Shown piece by piece: positions 23,276-34,861 of a stretch of DNA of 64,000 nt; position 1 is the first letter of the stretch; every line of letters begins with the position of its first letter. A program made the position numbers and the translations under genes. The stretch covers positions 1,511,984-1,575,983 of the forward strand of contig JANVCC010000120.1 in NCBI GenBank assembly GCA_025345505.1, written 5' to 3'. Below the pieces are notes generated by a model. The model was not told the origin of the DNA, made no database searches, and saw nothing but the letters and a program-made list of their open reading frames with translations. The stretch comes from Todiramphus chloris collaris. Lineage: Eukaryota; Chordata; Aves; Coraciiformes; Alcedinidae.

Positions 23276-26200
23276 GGATCTCTTTTTACCCATTTTGGCA
23301 GTTTTTTTGGCCCTTCAGTGCTGAAAAGCAAAAGCTTCCCCAGCCTCGAGGGCTGGCGAACCGTAACCGTGAACCTTTGCCATAATATGTTTTCGTAGTT
23401 ATTTGCAGTCATTCACTGTAGCGTGAAGCACTTAGAATATCATTTAAAATAGTATCAATTTACTTTTATTTAGCATTTTTCACACTGGTGGAAAAAACTC
23501 TGCGGTGTTTTACAAACTGCTGCGGAGGGAGTGTGGCAATGCTCCTGGGAGGGAGGCAGAGTATTTTTAACCCCATTTTACAGAAGTGGGAACTGAGGCA
23601 TGCACTTTTCCACAGAGGGATGCTGGCCAGAAACACTTCTGAATCCTTGCAGGATAACTTCCAGCAGAGATCCTCACTTCCAGAAGAAATGGACGCTTCT
23701 CTGAGACTACAGTGGTCACACTGTTGTGTCCCGGCCAATTTTCTCACGTAAACAGCGTGGTGAAACGGTGGGGAAGAGTGGTTTCTCTTCAGGTTTTGTT
23801 AATTTTAGCCTGAGAAAGTCATGAAGGAAATACCTGAGCACTATGGGCAAGTTTGTGGGAGATAAACACCCAGCTCAACTTCCCTTCCAACCTTCACGTT
23901 TTTCTGCAGATTATCTATGACTCTATTTTGTTGCACTTGGTTCTTGCCTGACCTTTCCTTGCACTGTTTTGTTCCTAAGTCAAACACCCCGCGTCTTCAA
24001 AATGAAGGCATTTTTCTTCTAAACATGACTAAAACTTGAATTTTCCTCTTTAAAACATGCAAAGACCCAATGTGTTTCTGGTGGGTTCAAACATACCCAA
24101 GAAAGCTTCATCCCATCCCTACCAGCCCTGACATCCCCTGCAACAGAAACCTCCCCATTTGGACCAGCACTCCAGCTGGGAATACCAAGAGACCTCAAAT
24201 GTGAGTAAAGAAATCCCTTCACCATCTTCATGTGGTGAAGAACAACCTCCGTGACCATCTCTCCTAAGGAGAACCACTCCAGAAACACCACATGTGTTCC
24301 TCCTCCCAGAGGATGCATCCCCTTAAGGATCAGGAATTACCTCTCCATCCTTCCTCATGCCCAGCCAGCTAATAATGACCCTTCACTATATAGGTATATA
24401 GGTATAGCCCAGGGTGGCTGTGGGCCCCCCAAGGGAGTTTATCACATTTACACCCCTGTGGCAATAGGGTGACAACTGGAAGTGAGTTACCAGCAGGTTA
24501 CCAGGGCACAGCTGACCCAGCCCAGCAGCTGCTCTGGTTTTACAAGGGGCAGGTGCCATCCGAGTGGCCCCGAAACGTGAAAACCTTATGAAACTTTCTT
24601 GCTTTTAATTTCTATTCCACTCATGTTAACCCCATCTTCAGTTTTTCTATAGCTCTATGTTAGTAAATCTCCCCAAAAGGGAAGAAGCTCAAAAGAATAA
24701 ATAAAACAAATTGAATAAAGAGCAAGGAGGGACCACAGGAAACCCGTGGGCAGCTATTTAAAGAGTCAGCGATGCCTCATGGAAAACTCTGAAACTCATT
24801 CCCGTCAGTGGCAAACCCGCTGCCTTGGCCCCAGGTCACCAGCCGCATTCCTTGGGGTCCTCCCCCTGACCAGCAGGGAATGGGGAGACCCTTTCTACCC
24901 GACAGCTTTTCCTGGGCACCTCCCAGCAGACTGGGGCTGAAGGAACCAGCCGAAAGTCCAGGGCCCAGCAGGTTCCTTCTAAACCCCTTGAAAGCTCCTA
25001 CAAGCTGCCTGAGTTTCACAACCTATTTTGAGAACCCTGTACCCCACTGCCTCAGTAAGAACATCTCCTTCACCAGATTAAATGGCTGGAGATGACACAC
25101 CATCATTTCCAGGAGGCCCTTAAAGCATTCAACCCACAACTTACCTTACTACATTACTTTTGGGGAGCACGTGTCCACTCACACACTTCTTGCTGGCCTT
25201 CAACCCCAAGACCATACCCTGCCCTGAGCTGGGAACACAACCAGCTCACCACACAACATCCCTTGGGTCCTTTCAACACCACTGGCTGATGGTTCATTAT
25301 GATACTGACAACTGGGGCTATCAAGAGACTAATCCTCCACCTGAAGATGAAGAAGGCCAGCCTACGGATACCCGAGGCTTGAATCTACAAGTAATTCTTA
25401 CGAAAAGGGACAGGAGAAGGTGACAGAATTAACAGTTGTGTCTATTTTCTGCCTTTTGAGTTCTGCAAAGGAGGGAACCGTCCCTCAGAAAAGACCATCT
25501 AAGCAATGCAGAAGTTGGACTTCCATCTGGACGTAAGAGCGTGGCAGTAAAGACTTCAGGGAAGTACAACACTTAAAACCAGGTTTGCTGGGAAAAGGGC
25601 CAGGCTCAATCTCACTGGATTCTCTTGAGGTTTCCCCTCTAAACTGCAGCACCAAACGAGGGCTCAGAAAACCCCTCCAGGTTTTGGTGCATCTGAGAGC
25701 AACATTAGCCAAGAAACACAAATCCCAGGTCTGAATTCAGATGGATCTAGCCAATTCTTGACACACTTTGCCTTCCTGCCGAGAATCTGTAGCTCTAATG
25801 GAGAAACACAGCAGAGCAACTGAAACTCCAAAGCCTCCCAGGGCTGCAAAGCCTGGAAAGTGGTTTAATGAGCAGGTGACCCTCCAAAGTTGAAGGAAGG
25901 AACATGGGAAGGATAAGTGGCGTGGAACTTGGGATCTGGAGACTGAGATGCTGCTGAAACTGAAAACCTCGCTTGCACAGAAAAAGAAAATAACAGAAAT
26001 TTTATATCGCCAGTGTGTAATAGAGGTTGACATAATGCTGAAGATGCTCAGCTCTGAGTTTGTACCAGGGGCTGACCTGCCTGCTCGCTCCACCAGCCAC
26101 GTCCTGCCAGCACTTTGTGCCTCTGCGAGGTCGTACACGAGCTGCGAGGCGATGAGGAACAAGCGGTCACTGCTTACAGCAAGGCCAGTTTGGGGAAGGT

Positions 26201-29079
26201 AAAAAAAAACTTGATCTCACTCATGTTTTCCTCTGAGTTAGCCCTGCTCAGAAGTTGCTAAGCAGTTCCCAGCAGGAAAGTGCCCCCAAACCGAAATTTC
26301 CGTACAGCTGAGGGGAAAAAAAAAAAAAAAGGGATTTACAAAAATACCATCTAGGTGTATTTTAGTGGGTTAGTTACTGCTCCTCCTCGGGAAAAGGCTT
26401 CTCAGAAGACTTCCACACACGGAAAGCTCAGGGATGTCTCTGCTCGTCTCGCTGAGCTCTGCGCGGGCGATTGCCTCACCTTATCCTGCTGCACATCCAG
26501 CCCCTGGCCACCTTGTCTGAAAGCTCCGGCACGTCAGCAGCGAGCACAAACCAGTGCTACAAGAGCTACTCACAGCCCGGGCTGCCTAGGGAGGAGGGGT
26601 TGGGCTTGGTTCAGGGCTTTGCACAGAAAATGAGGAGACGTAAAGGATAAGGAAGATTTATTGCACATTCACTTGCACCAAATGTTTCTTGAATGACTGA
26701 ATAATCCCCTAGTCCCTTTAACGCAGGCCCTCCCTGACACACAATGTGTCTTTTGATGCTCATTAAAAGGTTCACCTTATGCAAGCATGTAATTAGAGCC
26801 CGGCAGGATAAAAAATCTCCATTCTGATTAGTGCCCCGATTATAGAGACCGAGATCCCAGCTGACTCTGCAAAGCCAGCCTGGGACAGACCATTTTCCTG
26901 AACCCAAGTTGTGGCACAACAGGAGCACTAATCACAACTGTCCTCTTGCAAGGTGGTCTCGGCAGAGCCCAGGAGAGGGAGCACCAGGGAGAAATCCGTC
27001 TGGATTAACGAGGGAGAGGTGGGAAGAATTCAGCAAGCGTAATGGGCAGAATGGAAAACAGAGTAAGCATTTCCCTGCCTCCCAACCGGCCGTACTGCCT
27101 GCGGATCCCAGCAGGGCTATAAAGATCTACTAACAAGCAGCCTTTTTAAAGTCAGAGACAATGGCGTTGAATGTATATTTTAAATTAATGGCTTTCCTTT
27201 CCAAAGGGTGACTTTTTTTCACCCCTCCCCCCAAGTTTGAACCCCCTTGCCAAGAAACAGAATGCTTTAAAGCGCTTTAGAAACGGCGCGTCTGCTGAAA
27301 CGCTTTTTGCGTTCACCGTGGGCAGCCAAACGGGGCCAGAAGTTACAACGGCAGAGCTGCTCCGAGCAGAGTCGGCAGGGACCTCGGCGATGAGGGGAGA
27401 CGGAGGATGCCAGAGGAAAGGCAGCTTTCCCAGAGCAGAAGGAGCTACCCGACGTGGCCATGGGACTCTGCCGGTGACGTACGGCAAGGGAGTTCCCAGG
27501 AGCCCCTCATTAATGACCTGCCACCCAATCAACGGGATGGCCGCGGTGATTTCCCCAGCCGGGACACACTTCCCTGCTCTCTCCGATTACTGCCAAGCCA
27601 CCCGTGTCAGCGATGCGTTATCCCCGCAGCTCGGGCAAGATTTCTCAACAGCACTTTTGTTGTTAACTTCAGAATAAATATTATTTTCGAACCCGTTTCT
27701 CCGGGGACTCGCCCCACCGGATCCCCTCCGTAGCCCCCCACATCCGATCACGTTCACACGCACACGCTGCAAGCTGCACAAGCTGAACACTGAGCTCTTC
27801 TATCGAGGGCTGCCGTGTATTTTTCAAGAGCAAACTGCAAACATTTCGGAGTTTGCTCGCCCTCCCGGTCTGCTCTCTCCTCTGCCCCAGCTGCGAGACC
27901 GAGCTCTTGCTCCGTTGGAAAAGCAAAGGAGCAGAGCCTGTGGTCCTGCCTCTGCTTTTTCTGCCAGTCGTGCACCTGGGCACCCACTCACTGGGGCAGG
28001 GGGGGTTGAAATCTTGTGAAGGTCCCTTGTTAAGAAGCTAAAAGCACAGTAGAGAAGCTGCAGCGGGACATACAAGGGTTTCTGAAATGGATGATGCCCT
28101 TCATGGAGAAACTGGAAGTGCCCATGGTGGGTTAGGATGAAAATGGTCAGTCACAGTGAGTAAGTCCCTTCCTTTAGGTTGCAGGAGCTTCCCCAGCAGA
28201 ACAGAGGGCTCCTCAAAGGCATTTTACTGGGGCTGCACCACACTTCTACACGTGCTGAAGGTGCCCCGGAGCACACAAAGCCCAGACCTGCTGCAAGCAG
28301 TTTGGTGGTAATACATTTATTAATTAATCAATTAGTAACTTCTGGAAGTTTTTTCTTTGATGCAGTTTACACAAGTCCCCTACAGATTTTCTTTTTCCTT
28401 TCCTTAATAAGGACTGCTCTGAATCCTTCACCTGTCCAAGAAGCTTGACAGCAAGCCTGGGAGCCAGAAGGCTTGTCTTCTCAGACGCAAGTCAGGACAG
28501 CACATATCAGCCCCCACCATGTCCTACACCACTACGTCTGCATCCTCCACTGAAGGATACTTCTCTAGGCGTGAAAGAAATCCTGTTTCCAGGACCTCAC
28601 CAGTCAGACCCGTCTGCAAAGAAGGGGCAGGCAGGAAGGGGATGGGGACAACCAGACTCACCTGTGAGCCAAGTGAGAATCACAGCATCCCACCCCACAC
28701 AAATCCCACTTGTTCTTACTGGGAAAACACACCCGGGCAGCATTGTGAACGCTTTCTTACGAGAATCAGAATTAAAAGCTCCTGAAGCACTGAGGTGGTG
28801 AGAAAAACAGGACAGTGAGCACAAACAGCTTCTAAGGGGATCACTGAAGCCAAATAAAAGAAGAGAGATGGGAGCTACGAAAAGGAGGTTATCAGAACAC
28901 CCAGACAGCCAAGGTAAACTGCCTCTGCGCACCAACAATCTTTCAACACCAGGGAAAACTAAAAGCCCGTAAGCTACAGGTTATTCTCTAGCAGCAGAGC
29001 AGGGTTTGGATTGTATTGCTCACACCATCAATCACCGTGTCAGCTGCCCCAGCCATTCCCACTCGCCAGAGAGTAAACT
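23276..29079. other. Unique non-coding DNA left of the CpG island
   Basis: No exon recognised. CpG-rich patches at about 27270-27480 do not form a convincing island. The block at 26640-26900 (TGATGCTCATTAAAAGG-like, low in CpG, no repeat) resembles conserved regulatory DNA. An A16 run lies near 26308. If the gene at 30 kb is on the minus strand, this is probably its first large intron. Confidence 0.5.
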
Positions 29080-29480
29080 GGGTAAAAGTGCCGGGCGCTT
29101 TCAGGACCATCGGCCAATTAGCTAAAGAACGAGGAGGGGAATGAAATAAAATAATCGCAGGGTGCCTTTTTCCGGAGGAACCATCCCCGCAGTCTGCACA
29201 GAGCAGCTCAGCGCGCGTCTGCCTTGCTGATCACACCTCTGGGTGCATCGAAAGCGTTATTAATTTCCATCGAGGAGGATTATAAGCTTAAATCGTTAGC
29301 ACTCATTTACTCAGACTTAATGCATTTTTAAAACCGCCTCATTTTCTGCTGATGCGCGGGCGCTAATCAGCAGCGAGAAGCACTTAAAAGGGATAAACCA
29401 GCCAAAGGGTCAGTCCCAGGTACCGGCCTTTCGGCTCTACACCCGAGAGGTTCAACCTCTTCACCTGCCTGCAGAAGCCG
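29080..29480. promoter_or_regulatory. Candidate conserved non-coding element
   Basis: A repeat-free block just outside the CpG island, dense in short AT-rich transcription-factor-like words (GGCCAATTAGC, GCGTTATTAATTTCC, TTAATGCATTTTTAAAA, GCTAATCAGC) mixed with CpGs. That mix is typical of developmental enhancers. No frame is open across it. Only conservation in other genomes could confirm this. Confidence 0.3.
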
Positions 29481-29852
29481 AGCAGGTATTTTGGACTCCC
29501 GGGTGGGAAAGTCACCTCGGCAGGAGCTCACGCAGGGATTTTACTCGCATCACGTGTCGCCCAAGAACAACCCCTCGGCTCCCCGCTTGCTTTCCTGTGC
29601 GAGTGATAAGGAGGAAATCCGTCCCAGACAGACAGACAGACACCCAGACAGCTCACCCCTGCCGCATGCAGCGGGCCGCCCAAGTCCCCAGCTCGCAGGA
29701 TCTTAATTAGAGGTGGCTGACAATTAAGAGCGGAGCTGCAGTTTCTGGCTGTGCCAGCGCAGGCACCCGGGCTGGCGGCGAATCAAGAGAAACAACCCCT
29801 CGGTGTTTACAGCCCGGAGCAGCCCGGCAGCCCGTAACTCCCGGTTACTCAC

Positions 29853-29934
29853 CGAGTGACCTCACCAGCGGGACATGCCCCGCTGCTACAACTGCTCCTA
29901 ATTACGCCCCAGCGGCTGCTCTGCCCTCTCCGCG
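29853..29934 (-). other. Candidate 82-nt minus-strand exon, weak
   Basis: On the minus strand a pyrimidine-rich 'ctctttctcgtgtcag' acceptor precedes 29934, and a strong GTGAGTAA donor follows 29853. Only one frame is open throughout. Read on from the phase-0 end of the exon at 30086-30180 it meets TAA after ten codons, so it could only be an untranslated, alternative or poison exon, or a chance match. Confidence 0.22.
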
Positions 29935-29979
29935 CTGACACGAGAAAGAGATAAATAACTAGCTAGCTATTTCACAAGC

Positions 29980-30041
29980 GCACACACACACATTTCACCC
30001 ACGCACACGCACACCCCCCCTCCCCACCCCCCCCCCCCCCC
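29980..30041. repeat. (CA)n and poly-C tract next to candidate donor
   Basis: Short CA runs, then C7 (30014-30020), C4 (30022-30025) and C15 (30027-30041). On the minus strand this is G15, G4 and G7, lying 44 nt downstream of the donor at 30085. G-runs of this kind can form quadruplexes and, in introns, can act as splicing enhancers. The tract is seen directly; the role is inference. Confidence 0.8.
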
Positions 30042-30085
30042 AGCCCAGCAGCGAGTGCCTGGAAGGACGGGACGGGATTCGTTAC

Positions 30086-30180
30086 CTGCACATGCCCCCC
30101 GCACTGCAGCCGCGGCTCTCCCATGACTTTGCCCGCTGAGAGGCTGGGACCCTGGGGCTCCAGGGGGATCTTCTGCCGGG
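30086..30180 (-). CDS. Candidate 5' coding exon, gene not identified
   Basis: Seen on the minus strand: a branch-point-like 'taaactaac', the acceptor 'cttttctattgcag', a 95-nt exon (30180 to 30086) and the donor CAG|gtaacg. An ATG at 30124-30122 with G at -3 and G at +4 opens the reading MGEPRLQCGGHVQ, which ends in phase 0 at the donor. The same frame is open to the acceptor, so the first Met is a choice rather than a proof. It sits at the left edge of the CpG island, which fits a 5' UTR exon inside the island, a short intron, then this exon, with the rest of the gene further left. I do not recognise the protein. It could also be untranslated or a chance splice-like pattern. Confidence 0.4.
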
Positions 30181-31400
30181 CTGCAATAGAAAAGGTTAGT
30201 TTAAAGCTCCTTATTTGGGCAGTGATGTAAAGGGAAGTTGTTCAGGCAGCGCCACCCCCTTTTTCCATTCACTACACATTGTTTCCTGTTGTCAAGCAGC
30301 TGCTGCGGCTTTCGGCACAGACAAGGGAATCCTTCAGCTCCCGGCTGGCTCCGGCTGCTGCAGAAGGCGCTGCCCGGTCCCGGCCGCTCGCACACGGGGC
30401 GCGGGGGAAGCGAAGCTCAGCCGGGCTGGACGCGGCAGCGGGTGCGAGATGGTCCGGCCCCGGCCCCCCCGCCCCTGCCCCAGCGCTTCCCATCGCAAAA
30501 GCGGCTCCTTGCCTGCAGGAGCCGGTGCCGCCGGAGGGCGGGGGGAGCCCGGCTGCCCCGGGGCTGGCGGGGGGAGACGGGGGACGGAGGCAGCCCCGGC
30601 CCGCGAAGGGAGAGCGCTGCCGGCCCGGCTCACCCGGCCCGCCTCCCTCCCTTCCTCCCCTCTCCTCTCCATCCCTCCCTCACCGCCTTCCTCCCCCAAA
30701 TCCTCCTCCTCCTCCTCGTCCCCTCCCCATCTGTCCCGGCTTCCCCCCTCCGCGCTGATCCAGCCGCTGCCCGCGGCAGCACCCGGGGGTTGCCCCCCCG
30801 GCCCTGGCGGGGGGAGCCGGGAGCTGCCCGACCGCGCCTCCGGCCGCTCTCCCCGCGGGCCGCAGCCTGGGAGCGGGGGGGGCACGCACACAGCCCCGGC
30901 CACCCCGCCGCGGGGGTGGGGGGGATGCTGTCGCGGCGGGGACCGTGAGCATCCCCGGGGCCAGCCCGCTCCCGCCGGGCTTTGCAGCGGGGGGAAGCTC
31001 CGCGCACGTCCCCCCGAAGGCGGCAGAGGAGCCGGCCGCAACCGCTCGGCCCCGCCAGCTCTGCGGGCACGGCGGCCCCGGGACCCTGCACCCACCCGAA
31101 CCGCCTGACGCCTTCCCGAAACGCGCCCACCTTTTTTATCAGTAGTATTTTTTTTTTTATTATTCGCTTGTTACTTATCGCTGCCGTAAGGAACCGAAAG
31201 CCCGAGCCCTTGCGCTGAAAGGGGGAGACAAAGTGCTCCTGCATCCGGCTGCAGGCAGAGCGAAAGGCTCGGGCAGGCGAGGCGGCAGAGCGCGTCCCTC
31301 CTCCACGTGCTGATGGCAAAAGCGTTCCCGGGGTGCTGGTCCCGGCTCCCCAGCGGGATCCCGGCCCCGGCGAGCTCAGAGAGAGCGAGATCACCCTGGT
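30090..31400. promoter_or_regulatory. CpG island, probable promoter
   Basis: Dense CpG and very high GC, strongest from about 30330 to 31110, against an otherwise CpG-poor window. GC boxes are visible (CCCCGCCCC at 30467-30475; GGGCGG at 30536-30541). No TATA box is evident, as is usual for CpG-island promoters. Long open frames on both strands (for example 297 codons plus at 30215 and 291 codons minus at 30630) are expected from GC richness and show no domain. Direction is not fixed by the island itself. The candidate exon at 30086-30180 favours minus-strand transcription, and bidirectional activity is possible. Confidence 0.85.
30642..30728 (+). repeat. Polypyrimidine tract in the CpG island
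   Basis: Almost pure C/T on the plus strand with CCT-triplet runs, ending in a (TCC)n stretch at about 30700-30716. Such purine/pyrimidine mirror tracts can adopt triplex structures and are common in TATA-less promoters. Two minus-strand donor-like words (GCG|gtgagg near 30685; CGG|gtgagc near 30632) flank or overlap it and could end a first exon. Confidence 0.75.
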
Positions 31401-32754
31401 TTGCAGCCGGGAAGAAGCAGCCTGGGGGTTTTTAGAAGAAAGCAGAAGAGTGGCTTTGCATCCCGGGCTGTGTTTACATTTAAAATACATGTGCGCGCTC
31501 AGCAAAACGTTTCATGCCTCTTCTGTAGTCGTTAAACCCTACTGCAGATAGGGCTTTACTGGCAAAACTGAGAACTCTTGCCCAGATAACTCATTTTGCT
31601 CAGCTTATCAGTATATGCTCAATAAGTGATTGCTACTATATGGGGTACCTGGTAAAAAATCCTGTGGTGAAAGCAGCTGTACCCCACAGCGAGCATAGCC
31701 ATCCCAACAAAACTGTGTCCCAGTCCTCCTCATGCAGGCTACACATGGAAACCACGAGTTAATAAACACAAAAATAAAAAAAAACCAATCCCTCCAAAAA
31801 CTATTGCCAAGCCTATGTTCCTATCTGACTCCAGGCTTTACATATAAATTTAGGGTTAAGCCAAACAAGAGTCACCTAACGATGAAATAATGATGATGTG
31901 AGGAAAAAATTATGCTGGCAGCCAAATGAGAAACTTAGCAGGATGTGTTTTTTTGGGGTGAACATCAACACAGTTGTCGTTTCGCTCCGAAAACAGCATG
32001 TTGCTTTTAGGAGAATTAATGACTGGTCAACCCACTACTGAAACACCAGCCTGGCCTATCTCCAACCAGCCACAGAGCAAACTCCATGTAAACTGCATCC
32101 CCAAAATGCTTTTGCTGCTAAAACTGAGAAAACACCACCCAGCACATGTACTTTCTATGAGCAGATTATTTCCTCGCTAGCCCAGCTTCAAACCCAATTT
32201 CAGCTTCTCTCATTCCGGATAGAAACGAGAATTAGAGCGTGATGTTAAAATGTTTCATAGTTTTATTTGTTTGATTTTGCTTCCATGCTGCCAAGAGGGG
32301 GGGTCTCCCTTCCCTCCCCCCGAGTCACTCTGGTGTAAGCAGGTGCAGTTGCTAAAGGTCTGTAAGGAATTGTACGGATGCAGCCAGACCCTGGATACGG
32401 TAACGGGCCCAGGAGGACTCTCAGCTAGTGTGTGTGGAGCAGCCCCTACCCTCCCAGCCCCCCTGATAACACTGGAACTGGGCATGTTTCCCCCTGGAGT
32501 GAACTTTCACACCATGCTGGCTGCAATCACAGGGCTGCTTCGTCCCAGTCGCTGCACTTACAGCCCCAGCTGCACGTCCAGTCTGCTCCTGGCTGCAGAG
32601 CAGATCGCATCCGGAGCCCTAATGGGCCCACTCCAGTCTGCTGGGCCAAAACCAGTAAAAGTAGGTTTGTCACTTCAAGGCCAGCTAACGCAACCCAGAC
32701 TGCGCAGGGGACTGTGGCAATAGAAGGGACTGGTTATCTTGGTTATCACAGACA
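31401..32754. other. Unique non-coding DNA right of the island
   Basis: CpG content falls to background. No repeat family or exon is recognised. If the promoter reads leftward this is upstream DNA. Confidence 0.55.
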
Positions 32755-32962
32755 CCACAGACTCGCTGGGAGTTGGAAGGGACCTCTAAAATCCTTCAGT
32801 CCAACTCCCCCCTGCCCCCCAAAGCAGGACTGCCCAGAGCACATTACACAGGGTCGCATCCAGGTGGCTTTTCAGCATCTCCAGAGGAGACTCCAGAGCC
32901 TCTCTGGGCAGTCTGGCCCAGGGCTTTGTTACCCCACAGTAAAGAAGTTTGTGGCAAGGCAT
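32755..32962 (-). mobile_element. CR1 LINE 3' fragment
   Basis: 'cacagactcgctgggagttgg' tail region, 'aagggacctctaaaatccttcagtccaac', then 'gagactccagagcctctctgggcagtctgg' and 'cccacagtaaagaag'. The 3' hairpin is reduced (CCTGC ... GCAGG). It is an older copy than those near 52-61 kb. Confidence 0.9.
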
Positions 32963-34861
32963 CCACTTGCTTCATCAAAGTGGACTTCAGTATTTGGATG
33001 GACATGACGTAAATGAAATACAGCTCCCAGGAACCTGCACAGACACTGGAGGACCCCTCATCAGAAGCAGAAACAGCCACCAAAGAAGTCTCTCATTTAC
33101 TTCATGCCACAGAGGGGGAAAAATCAGTTAACATCTCAGTAACTGTAAGTGCCTCAGATTCTGGCAGCAGCCTCATGATGCTTGTGATTTTACTAGGCCA
33201 GCCAGACACATCACCTCCTCCTGACACATCTATCATCTTCCTTCCTTTCGTTGCACGTGGGGATGAACTGAGAACTGCCCACGAGAAGCACTTAATAAAA
33301 TGACCACCAGCCAGTCTGAAAGGGCAAGAGCAGCCAGCGTGCCTCCGAGAGGCTTCAGCGCCTCTGCTACAATAAACTCCCTCTCCTTGGAAGACAGAAC
33401 CCCAGGAACTCATGAAAACAGTAGCAAGGTGCTACCGGTGCTTTTAAAGTGCACCCATCACACAGCACCGAACGTGGGCACATTTAAGATATTCACACAC
33501 ACACACAACCCCCCCAAGAAAAGCTGTATTTTTGTTTTTGTAGGTATTTTTAACCAGCATCCTTTACTCTGCCCCTCTCACCAAACACCCAGACACCCTC
33601 TTCCCAGTTAGATCTTCGGGCTCCAATGCCCAAAAAGGACGAAGGTGTTTTTCCCCTGAATGGTACAAACGCAGCCATTCAAGGTGATCAGCACAAAGGT
33701 GTTTGCCTGGCAGTGGTGGCTTTTCTTAGGTGGAAGAGTGTGGTTTGGCTTAAATGGGAAAATGAAGGCTCAGGTTTCCCTGAGGCCCTGCTACCCACTG
33801 CAGGGTCAGGACACACGGGGTTACGTTCAGGCCACGGTGGGTAGGTTTATGGAAATCCTTTGTTAGAGGCCAGCGTTTAGTCAGGAAAGGGACTGTCCTC
33901 GGGTCCAGGATGGTTTAAACAACCACAGCTCCCTCCCCATTTAGAGGTCAGACTCTTCCCTCGCTGTTTAGACTGGTTAGGCTGCCTCCCCATCCTTCAC
34001 CCAGCCCTGTTCACCTCAGAGTGGCCCAGGGTGTGCAAAAATTGCCCACTGCCTGAAAAGGCCTCTTTGAAACTCTTCCCACCTCTTTTTTTTTTCTTTC
34101 TTTTTTTTTTTTGAGCACTATGAGTTTTTCACCATCTCCGCTGCCACGCAGGAGTTCCCGGCTCCACGCTCCTCTTCGGAGCATCCTCCGGTGCTCCGCA
34201 CGCTTCCAGCTGGTCCCTAACTCATCCCTCTCTTCCCTGCTGCTAAAACACATCAGCAGAAGCTGAAAGCACAGTCAGAACTTTCAGCTTTGCCATGTAC
34301 ACCACTGCTAGAGCTGTTGTTGAGTGCGGAAGGAGGTTCCCCTCCAAGAACCCCCTGGCTACAGCGTGGGAAGCAGGGATTTTCACGGCAGTTCTCCGAC
34401 TGATTGGCCACGCGATCATCAACAAGCCACTTCACCTTTCTGTGCCAAAGTCAGCCCGTCTGGGGAATCTCTCTGGGGACTTACAAATGCTGCCAGTGCT
34501 GGTCTGTGGGGGTTTTAAGCCCTGTGTGAAGTCCGAGCACAAGGGATTGTGCTCCTGACTTGAAGAGGGGTCCGGGGACACAGTTTCCATGTCAATCTTC
34601 CCCTCGGGAAAGCTGGAGCAGCAGAAACCTGGGAATCAAACGTCTTTCAGACAGATTCAGCAACCTTTTACAACCCGAGCTGTAAATCCCTAAAAGCCAA
34701 ACGAGACCTTCAGGAGCTTCAGGCTCAGTCAGTGCCACCGATGAGCCCCCTGCTTCTGGAAATCCCACCAGGCCCCTCTCCCGAGGCGTGTTTCTTTTGA
34801 GCACTCTGACCCCAGAAGCCCACGTCCCTTCTCAGCCATCCCATCAGCGGGCAGGAGCTTC
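32963..34861. other. Unique non-coding DNA
   Basis: No gene seen. A T-rich tract lies at 34086-34112 and a short CA run near 33497. Frames here are short and featureless. Confidence 0.6.

Noticed and set aside
30215..31108. 297-codon plus and 291-codon minus frames in the CpG island
   Set aside because: Pro/Arg/Gly-rich translations on both strands are expected where GC is very high and stops are rare. No domain is seen.
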